Shown: positions 1 to 4,610 of the stretch, one piece after another
How the letters are laid out: every line of letters starts with the position of its first letter
Position numbering within the stretch: position 1 is the first letter of the stretch
Source: Nitrospirae bacterium GWC2_56_14
GTDB lineage: Bacteria; Nitrospirota; UBA9217
Direction: 5' to 3'
Length of the DNA stretch: 7,075 nt
Assembly (NCBI GenBank): GCA_001803705.1
Contig: MHDY01000126.1
Span: forward strand, 1 to 7,075
Translations under genes and position numbers: made by a program
Notes under the pieces: generated by a model
Told to the model about the DNA's origin: nothing
Seen by the model: the letters and a program-made list of their open reading frames with translations, nothing else
Database searches by the model: none

Positions 1-330
1 TACAAGCTGGATAATTTGTGCGCCATGGTCGACAATAACGGTCTCCAGATCGACGGACCGGTAGCCAAGGTCATGGGAGTGGAGCCGATCACCGACAAGT
101 TCCGCGCGTTCGGGTGGGAAGTGCTGGACATCAACGGCCACGACATGGCCCAGATCACCGCGGCGCTGGACAAAGCCGAGACGATCAAGGGCAAGCCGAC
201 CATGATCGTCTGCCGCACGGTCAAGGGCAAGGGTTCGGCCGTGTTCGAAGGCAAGGTGGAGTTCCACGGCGCAACGCCGACCAAGGAGCAGTGCGCGACT
301 GCGCTGAATGATCTGGCGGTTTGTAAATAA
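1..330 (+). CDS. Transketolase, N-terminal subunit (3' part only)
   Basis: This is the last 109 residues of the thiamine-diphosphate (ThDP)-binding half of a two-gene transketolase; the gene begins outside the window. Transketolase moves two-carbon ketol units between sugar phosphates in the non-oxidative pentose phosphate pathway, in the cytoplasm. The segment VDNNGLQIDGPV (about residues 10-21 of the fragment) is the end of the ThDP/metal-binding region, and the segment TVKGKGSAVFEG followed by FHGATP matches the typical end of the N-terminal half, where single-chain enzymes continue into the pyrimidine domain. Here a TAA stop at 328-330 ends the chain, and the missing half is encoded 94 bases downstream, which is why I call it a split enzyme. 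A related ThDP enzyme such as a 1-deoxyxylulose synthase-like protein is less likely, because those are single chains. Confidence 0.93.
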   Translation, partial: YKLDNLCAMVDNNGLQIDGPVAKVMGVEPITDKFRAFGWEVLDINGHDMAQITAALDKAETIKGKPTMIVCRTVKGKGSAVFEGKVEFHGATPTKEQCATALNDLAVCK

Positions 331-333
331 TTC

Positions 334-411
334 AATTGCGGATTCCCGGATTGCGGAATGCGGATTTAAAAGCTTTTAATCCGAAATCCGAGATCCGCAA
401 TCCGAAATTCA
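334..411. repeat. Imperfect palindromic intergenic repeat (CGGATT-type)
   Basis: The gap between the two transketolase genes is almost entirely one imperfect inverted repeat centred on AAAAGCTTTT (368-377). The left arm carries GCGGATT, CGGATTGCGGAAT (347-359) and GCGGATTT; the right arm carries their complements as AATCCG, AAATCCG, GATCCGC and AATCCGAAATTC. The arms are themselves built of short direct repeats of CGGATT. The same 13-base word recurs at 1375-1387, after the second transketolase gene. This looks like a dispersed intergenic repeat. It could fold into a long hairpin in the mRNA, but no T-tract follows, so it is not an ordinary terminator. It ends just before the ribosome binding site of the next gene. 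Confidence 0.75.
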
Positions 412-414
412 TTT

Positions 415-419
415 GGAGG
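415..419 (+). promoter_or_regulatory. Ribosome binding site fixing the GTG start of transketolase C-subunit
   Basis: GGAGG lies five bases before GTG at 425. The frame is also open from a TTG at 413, but that codon overlaps the Shine-Dalgarno itself, so GTG 425 (MTKVATRDAYGD) is the credible start. Confidence 0.8.
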
Positions 420-424
420 TTACT

Positions 425-1492
425 GTGACTAAGGTAGCGACAAGAGATGCATACGGGGATGCGCTGGTCAACCTCGGTAAAAAAAGAAACGACGTGGTGG
501 TGCTCGATGCGGACCTGTCGGGTTCGACCAAGACATCCAAGTTCGCCAAAGCGTTCCCGGACCGGTTCTTTAATGTGGGCATTGCCGAACAGGACATGGT
601 GGGAACGGCCGCAGGCCTGGCACTGGCCGGCAAACTTCCTTTTTGCAGCACCTTTGCCGTGTTCGCCACGGGCCGGGCATGGGAGCAGATCCGTCAGAGC
701 GTCTGTTATCCCAATCTGAGCGTGAAGGTCGTGGCGAGCCATGCCGGCGTCACGGTCGGCGAGGACGGCGGATCGCACCAGTCCGTGGAGGACATTGCGG
801 TAATGCGCGTGATCCCCAACATGACCGTGATCGTCCCTGCCGACGGCGTCGAAACAACGCTGGCCATCGAGGCAGTGGCGGAGCACAAGGGCCCCTGCTA
901 TGTGCGCGTCGGACGGAACAAGGTGGCGACGCTGTTCGGGCCTGAATATAAGTTCGTTATCGGCAAAGCGCACGTATTCCACGAAGGCAAGGATGTGGCG
1001 ATCATCGCCACGGGCCTCATGACCGCCGAGGCGCTCAAGGCGCGGGACCTGCTGAAAGCCGAAGGCATCGACGCCGGCGTGATCAATATGTCCACGATCA
1101 AGCCCATCGACGCGGCCGCGGTCATTGCGGCGGCAAAGCGCTGCGGCGCCGTCGTGACCGCTGAGGAGCATTCGATCATCGGCGGCCTGGGCGGCGCGGT
1201 GGCCGAGGTGCTTTCCGAGTCCCAGCCGGCGCCGCTGGTGCGCGTCGGCATCAAGGACACCTTCGGGACCTCGGGCGAGAGCGACGGACTGCTCAAGCAT
1301 TACGGCTGTCGCCGGAGGACCTTGTTGCAGCGGCGAAAGCGGCCATCAAGAAAAAGAAATAGTGAGCCTGAATTCGGATTGCGGAATTCTTCTCAGAGCC
1401 ATAACAACAGAATATTTTGCCACAGAAGGCACAGAAGGCGCATAAAAAAGCTTGAACCGAAAAAGTGTAGTTTAACCACAAAGGGCGCATAA
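425..1492 (+). CDS. Transketolase, C-terminal subunit (frameshifted near 3' end)
   Basis: This is the second half of the split transketolase: the pyrimidine-binding domain (about residues 5-170) plus the C-terminal domain (about 190-294). FNVGIAEQDM (49-58) contains the catalytic glutamate E55, which contacts the aminopyrimidine of ThDP, and it is followed by the typical GTAAGLALAGKLPF and STFAVFATGRAWEQIRQ segments. It should pair with the upstream gene product to form the active site. The family-like frame runs to G294 (about 1305). Then the literal frame gives a 61-residue, very basic, unrelated tail to a TAA at 1490-1492, through repeat DNA. The expected ending, LSPEDLVAAAKAAIKKKK with TAG at 1360-1362, is present one frame over, so a single base appears to be missing. 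The intended protein is 312 residues (425-1362); as sequenced it is 355. Identity as transketolase is firm. Whether the indel is biological or a sequencing or assembly error is not known. Confidence 0.9.
   Translation: MTKVATRDAYGDALVNLGKKRNDVVVLDADLSGSTKTSKFAKAFPDRFFNVGIAEQDMVGTAAGLALAGKLPFCSTFAVFATGRAWEQIRQSVCYPNLSVKVVASHAGVTVGEDGGSHQSVEDIAVMRVIPNMTVIVPADGVETTLAIEAVAEHKGPCYVRVGRNKVATLFGPEYKFVIGKAHVFHEGKDVAIIATGLMTAEALKARDLLKAEGIDAGVINMSTIKPIDAAAVIAAAKRCGAVVTAEEHSIIGGLGGAVAEVLSESQPAPLVRVGIKDTFGTSGESDGLLKHYGCRRRTLLQRRKRPSRKRNSEPEFGLRNSSQSHNNRIFCHRRHRRRIKKLEPKKCSLTTKGA
1306..1362 (+). other. Displaced C-terminal codons of transketolase C-subunit (-1 frame)
   Basis: Reading from CTG at 1306 gives LSPEDLVAAAKAAIKKKK and then TAG, immediately followed by TGA (1363-1365). 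This is the usual C-terminal helix of the family, and it joins the preceding HYG if one base is restored after GG at 1304-1305. Any inserted base gives glycine, so the repaired protein is unambiguous. No slippery heptamer is visible that would suggest programmed frameshifting. Confidence 0.85.
1370..1389. repeat. Second copy of the CGGATT-type intergenic repeat
   Basis: Two GAATTC hexamers (1370-1375 and 1384-1389) flank GGATTGCG. The internal word CGGATTGCGGAAT (1375-1387) is identical to 347-359, and the unit also resembles the reverse complement of the right arm at about 395-411. It starts five bases after the TGA of the tandem stops that follow the intended transketolase end. Confidence 0.65.
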
Positions 1493-1580
1493 AGCACCAT
1501 AGCATCATGAAGTACTTTGCTGCCTTGTTTTGATCCATGGTTCCCTTTGCGCTCTTTGCGCCTTTGCGAGAGACGCCTTT
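1421..1580. repeat. Intergenic repeat element with 9-base periodicity and opposed arms
   Basis: The left side has two tandem copies of CACAGAAGG (1421-1438), then GGCGCATAAA twice (1437-1446 and 1484-1493) and ACCACAAAGGGCGC. The right side has three phased copies of CTTTGCG (1545-1551, 1554-1560, 1562-1568), which is the opposite-strand form of a GCAAAGG-type word. An 8-bp palindrome, AAGTACTT (1510-1517), lies between the arms. The whole reads as a large imperfect inverted repeat of the kind scattered between genes in many environmental bacteria; that family link is from memory. Its translations (for example RKGAKSAKG or CALCAFA) are familiar spurious peptides, and no gene is called here. 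Confidence 0.65.
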
Positions 1581-1609
1581 TTGATCCCCGCTCATTATAA
1601 AAATAAGAT
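1581..1609 (+). promoter_or_regulatory. Candidate sigma70 promoter for the ftsE cluster
   Basis: TTGATC (1581-1586) and TAAGAT (1604-1609) are 17 bases apart, each matching four of six consensus positions. A closer -10 match, TATAAA (1596-1601), lies in the same AT-rich patch but has no good -35. This is the only promoter-like stretch I see in the gap before ftsE. It is a match by eye only. Confidence 0.3.
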
Positions 1610-1610
1610 G

Positions 1611-1644
1611 CGGGGCGCTGCCGGCCTGCCCCGACTAGTCGGGG
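1611..1644 (+). promoter_or_regulatory. Perfect 16-bp palindrome and competing hairpin upstream of ftsE
   Basis: CCCCGACTAGTCGGGG (1629-1644) is a perfect palindrome. CGGGGC (1611-1616) can also pair with GCCCCG (1628-1633), which uses the left arm of the palindrome, so the two structures exclude each other in RNA. There is no T-tract. It could be an operator, a leader structure, or another dispersed repeat; the sequence alone does not decide. Confidence 0.45.
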
Positions 1645-1673
1645 TTTGTCCGGGGAAGGTGTCATGTAAGAGA

Positions 1674-2414
1674 ATGATTCAACTCTACCGGGTGACCAAA
1701 TATTACGAAGGCGTTCCTGCTTTGCGCGACATCAGCTTTTCTGTCGAGAAAGGGGAGTTTGTCTTTGTCACGGGCCCCAGCGGGGCCGGCAAGAGCACCC
1801 TGCTCAAGATCCTCTTCTGCGCCGAGCGGGCCGACGAAGGCCAGATCATCATCCAGGGCATGAATGCCCACCGGCTCGGTCCGTCGGGCATTCCCTTTCT
1901 CAGGCGCAATATCGGGTTCGTGTTCCAGGACTATAAACTTCTTCCCCATAAGACCATTTACGAGAACATCGCCCTTGCCCTGAAGGTGGTCGGCACTCCC
2001 TATGGCGAGATCGAGCGCCGCACCTACCAGGTGCTGAAAAAAGTTTCCATGGAAAAAAAGCTGCACCTGACGCCGCCCAAGCTGTCCGGCGGCGAGCAGC
2101 AGCGGGTCGCTGTTGCGCGGGCGCTCGTCAACGAGCCGCAGGTCCTGCTCGCCGACGAGCCCACGGGCAGCCTCGACCCGCAGAGCGGTCGGGAAGTGTT
2201 CGACCTCTTCCGGGAGGTGAACATGAAGGGTACGACCGTCCTCGTTGCCACCCATGATTGGGAGACGGTCAGAAAGATGCAGCGCCGCATCATCACCATG
2301 GAGCGGGGCAAGGTGACCGATGACGGCAAGCGGCATGTGCAGTGGTCGCTTTCCCTCCGCCCGCCCGCGGACGAGGGGCCGGACGGAGCAGCTCTGCGCA
2401 GGGGGGAACCGTGA
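1674..2414 (+). CDS. ftsE: Cell division ATP-binding protein FtsE
   Basis: FtsE is the cytoplasmic ATPase of the FtsEX complex, which couples ATP hydrolysis at the division site to activation of periplasmic cell-wall hydrolases. All ABC motifs are present: Walker A GPSGAGKST (34-42), Q-loop Q85 in FVFQDYKLLP, signature LSGGEQQR (137-144), Walker B VLLADEP (157-163) with E162, D-loop SLD (166-168) and H194. The start ATG 1674 (MIQLYRVTKYYEG) matches the usual FtsE N-terminus. The frame is open further upstream, but that part runs through repeats. Its ribosome binding site is poor (AAGAG directly before ATG, AAGG about 14 bases away). At 246 residues it is some 24 longer than the E. coli protein (about 222); the extra tail after GKVTDDGKR is Pro/Arg-rich and without recognisable motifs. 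The stop overlaps the ftsX start, which supports co-translation. Confidence 0.95.
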   Translation: MIQLYRVTKYYEGVPALRDISFSVEKGEFVFVTGPSGAGKSTLLKILFCAERADEGQIIIQGMNAHRLGPSGIPFLRRNIGFVFQDYKLLPHKTIYENIALALKVVGTPYGEIERRTYQVLKKVSMEKKLHLTPPKLSGGEQQRVAVARALVNEPQVLLADEPTGSLDPQSGREVFDLFREVNMKGTTVLVATHDWETVRKMQRRIITMERGKVTDDGKRHVQWSLSLRPPADEGPDGAALRRGEP

Positions 2415-3298
2415 AAGGCTACGGGCTCTTCTACTATATCGCCGAAGCCTTCCGGGGTCTTCGCGCCAACAGCCTCGTGAACGTTCTCGCGCTCGGCACG
2501 ATCACCATGATCATGCTGATCGTGGGTTTTTTTCTTCTGGTGTTCTTTAACCTTCAGTCGTCGGTCCAGGTCATGGGCGAACGCCTCGAAGTATCGGTGT
2601 ATCTGAAGGACGGGCTGACCGAGCACGAGAAGGATTTCCTGCTCAGCCGGCTGAAGGCGGAGCCGGGCATCCGCAAGGTGACCTACCTGTCCAAAACGCA
2701 GGCCCTGGAAGTGTTCAAGGAAGAGCTGAAAGGGCAGGAGGCCCTGCTGGAAGGGCTGGGAGAGAACCCGCTTCCCGATTCATATGAGGTGAACGTCGAC
2801 CGGAGCTACGCGGTTGGCGGCCGGCTCGAAGCGCTGTCGAACAGATTCTCCGGCTATCCCGGCGTGGAAGACGTGTCCTACGGCAGGCACGGCGCGGAAG
2901 TGCTGGGCGGCCTGCTCAGGCTCATCACCTATGGAGGCACGGCGATCGCGGTGCTGCTCGGCGTGTCGGTCGTGTTCATCATCTCGAACTCCGTTCGTCT
3001 CGCGCTCTACTCGCGGAGCCAGGAGATCGAGCTTATGCAGTGGATCGGGGCGACCCGCGGGTTCATCCAGGGTCCTTTTCTGATCGAAGGCATGCTGCTT
3101 GCGATGCTCGGCTCGATCCTCTCCCTGGGCATCCTGGCGGGCCTGTATTTTGCGCTTCCGCACGAGGCCGCCCTGTTCCTGTCGCATACCGCGGGCTTCG
3201 AGTTCCTGTCCCTGCCGGTGGTGGCCTCGATGATCGCAGGCGGCGGCCTGCTTGGTTTTGCAGGAGGCATGGTGTCCGTAGGCAAGTTCCTGGAATAG
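2411..3298 (+). CDS. ftsX: Cell division membrane protein FtsX
   Basis: FtsX is the membrane half of FtsEX; it passes the FtsE ATPase cycle to an amidase activator outside the inner membrane. The 295-residue chain has the family layout: a short cytoplasmic N-terminus (MKGYGLFYYIAEAFRGLRAN), TM1 about 25-47, an extracytoplasmic domain about 49-170 that includes LEVSVYLKDGLTEHE and the YEVNVD segment, TM2 about 172-194, TM3 about 226-248 and TM4 about 268-290. The conserved cytoplasmic loop EIELMQWIGAT (205-215) precedes TM3. The start is GTG 2411, four-base-overlapping the ftsE stop (GTGA) and preceded by a purine-rich AGGGGGGAA, which serves as ribosome binding site. The frame is open back to 2342, but that overlaps ftsE deeply and does not resemble FtsX. 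The envC-like gene follows 57 bases downstream. Confidence 0.95.
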   Translation: MKGYGLFYYIAEAFRGLRANSLVNVLALGTITMIMLIVGFFLLVFFNLQSSVQVMGERLEVSVYLKDGLTEHEKDFLLSRLKAEPGIRKVTYLSKTQALEVFKEELKGQEALLEGLGENPLPDSYEVNVDRSYAVGGRLEALSNRFSGYPGVEDVSYGRHGAEVLGGLLRLITYGGTAIAVLLGVSVVFIISNSVRLALYSRSQEIELMQWIGATRGFIQGPFLIEGMLLAMLGSILSLGILAGLYFALPHEAALFLSHTAGFEFLSLPVVASMIAGGGLLGFAGGMVSVGKFLE

Positions 3299-3329
3299 AA
3301 GGGGGCGGCGGCAGCCGCAGAGAGACGGA

Positions 3330-3359
3330 ATGCTGTCTTTCTGCTGCCGACAACGATGA
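3330..3359 (+). CDS. Possible 9-codon leader ORF coupled to the envC-like gene
   Basis: ATG 3330 opens a nine-codon frame (MLSFCCRQR) whose TGA (3357-3359) overlaps the ATG of the next gene as ATGA. The downstream gene has no Shine-Dalgarno of its own, because the 20 bases before it are pyrimidine-rich, while the small ORF has the purine run CAGAGAGACGGA just upstream. Translational coupling is my inference. The ORF is short enough to arise by chance. Confidence 0.3.
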   Translation: MLSFCCRQR

Positions 3360-4531
3360 CGATCCCGCGGCTTTGCACGATCTTTCTCCTGGTTGCCCTG
3401 GGCCTGATGCAGGGGAACTCTTTTGTATGCGCATCCCAGGAACCTGCGGAGAGCAGCAAACAGGAACTGCAGCGCATCCGGCGCCAGATGGAAGAGAAAA
3501 AACGCGAGCTCAAACGGGCGCGGGGCAAGGAGCGCTCGGTCCTCGCAGAGCTCGAGAAGCTTGAACGGAGCATGCAGCAGGGGGCGGAGGAACTTGCCGA
3601 CAACCGTGCGCGTCTTCGCGAGGCGGAGGACGCTCTGCGGGAGATGGAAACGAACTCGATCGTGATGAGCCGGGAGCTTGACGGCCTGCAGCGCTCTTAC
3701 AGCCGGCGGATCAGGGCGCTGTACAAGATGGGCCGCAGCAGTTATGCCGTGGCCATCCTTACGTCGGACAGTTTTTATACGGCGCTGAAGCGGCTGAAGT
3801 ACCTCGGCATCATTGCCGAACGGGACCGTGCCGTCATCAGCCAGTACGGACTGGCGCTGGAACTGCTGTCCGCCGTCCAGGCGGAGACCGCCGGCAGAAA
3901 AGAAGAGATCACCCGGCGCAAGCTGGCCGTGGAGGCCCAAAAGGCCGAGCTTCTTGCCCGGCGCAGGGAAAAGTCGGGGATCCTCAAATCGGTGAGGAGC
4001 GAAAAGGGAGTATACGAGCAGACGCTGCGCGAGCTCGAAGAATCCTCGGCCAACCTCTGGGCCATGATCAACAAAGAGGAAAAAGAGGACAGAAAGGCCC
4101 GGAAGCAGCCGAAGGACCGTGAAGTGATGACCGCCGGCACGACCCGGTTCCCCTGGCCGGTGGCCGGCCAGGTCCTGACGCGCTTCGGGATGCAGCGTCA
4201 TCCCCAGTTCAAGACCACGATCTTCAGGCGGGGCATCGAGATCGGAGCCCGTGAAGGCGATACGGTGCGGGCGATCAACGACGGACAGGTCGCATTTGCC
4301 GACTGGTATAAAGGATATGGAAAGCTTCTTATCGTCGAACATGCCGAAGGTCTTTATTCGCTCTACGGCAACCTGGAACAGATAGCCCTGGCCAAGGGCG
4401 ACCGGGTGAGCAAGGGACAGGCCGTGGGCCTCGTGGGCGAAACAGGAAGCCTGAGGGGCCCCAAGCTGTATTTTGAGATACGCTACAAAGGCGAGGCGCA
4501 GGACCCCCTGGCCTGGCTGACGAAGCAATAA
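3356..4531 (+). CDS. envC: EnvC-like murein hydrolase activator (degenerate LytM/M23 domain)
   Basis: This is a predicted periplasmic partner of FtsEX that would activate N-acetylmuramoyl-L-alanine amidases rather than cut murein itself. The order is: signal peptide (residues 1-26, hydrophobic LCTIFLLVALGLM, probable cleavage after VCA), long charged coiled coil (about 33-115), a middle helical part with YSRRIRALYKMG (115-126), a second coiled coil (about 190-255), and a LytM-fold domain (about 264-391). FPWPVAGQV opens the LytM domain, and DGQVAFADWYKGYG and LYFEIRYKGEAQDPLAWL closely resemble E. coli EnvC. The positions of zinc ligands and catalytic histidines in active M23 enzymes are R291, E295, N339, K370 and Y372 by my alignment, so it is predicted non-catalytic. 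ATG 3356 is the only ATG, GTG or TTG start before the signal peptide after the ftsX stop, and it lacks a clear ribosome binding site. At 391 residues the length is normal for the family. Confidence 0.9.
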   Translation: MTIPRLCTIFLLVALGLMQGNSFVCASQEPAESSKQELQRIRRQMEEKKRELKRARGKERSVLAELEKLERSMQQGAEELADNRARLREAEDALREMETNSIVMSRELDGLQRSYSRRIRALYKMGRSSYAVAILTSDSFYTALKRLKYLGIIAERDRAVISQYGLALELLSAVQAETAGRKEEITRRKLAVEAQKAELLARRREKSGILKSVRSEKGVYEQTLRELEESSANLWAMINKEEKEDRKARKQPKDREVMTAGTTRFPWPVAGQVLTRFGMQRHPQFKTTIFRRGIEIGAREGDTVRAINDGQVAFADWYKGYGKLLIVEHAEGLYSLYGNLEQIALAKGDRVSKGQAVGLVGETGSLRGPKLYFEIRYKGEAQDPLAWLTKQ

Positions 4532-4536
4532 ATAGG

Positions 4537-4556
4537 CGGCCGGGACCGACCGGCCG
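4537..4556 (+). other. GC-rich hairpin between envC-like gene and ctpA
   Basis: CGGCCGG (4537-4543) and CCGGCCG (4550-4556) form a perfect 7-bp stem with a 6-base loop, starting six bases after the stop codon. No T-tract follows, so it should not terminate. A role in RNA processing or stability is possible but unsupported beyond the structure. Confidence 0.5.
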
Positions 4557-4572
4557 TTCGCGATACCGTTCC

Positions 4573-4610
4573 GGAGGCAAACTATGCATAACGATGCGGA
4601 GGATGAGGAT
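4573..4610 (+). promoter_or_regulatory. Two ribosome binding sites for two ctpA starts
   Basis: GGAGG at 4573-4577 is six bases before ATG 4584, and GGAGG at 4598-4602 is eight bases before the in-frame ATG 4611. Both are strong, so the N-terminus of CtpA cannot be settled from these sites alone. Confidence 0.6.

Noticed and set aside
332..1300. 322-codon open frame on the - strand opposite the transketolase C-subunit
   Set aside because: It is antisense to an unmistakable transketolase. Part of it (FGLRISDFGLK) is a translation of the intergenic palindrome, a familiar spurious peptide.
1301..1325. Programmed ribosomal frameshift in the transketolase gene
   Set aside because: No slippery heptamer is present, and the GGAGG at about 1313-1318 is downstream, not upstream, of the shift point.
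1421..1568. CRISPR array, because of short repeated words
   Set aside because: Units are 7-10 bases, inexact, and without regular 25-40 base spacers.
1629..1644. Palindrome before ftsE as an intrinsic terminator
   Set aside because: It is followed by TTTGTCCGGGG rather than a T-run, and no transcript needs to end there other than read-through from the repeats.
1293..1665. Two small - strand frames in the gap before ftsE
   Set aside because: They translate repeat DNA (SRKGAKSAKG, LCAFCAFCG), have no ribosome binding site support and look like typical false genes over intergenic repeats.
1530..1673. Upstream extension of ftsE to an earlier start at 1530
   Set aside because: The added 48 residues come from the repeat and the palindrome. 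MIQLYRVTKYYEG at 1674 is the normal FtsE beginning.
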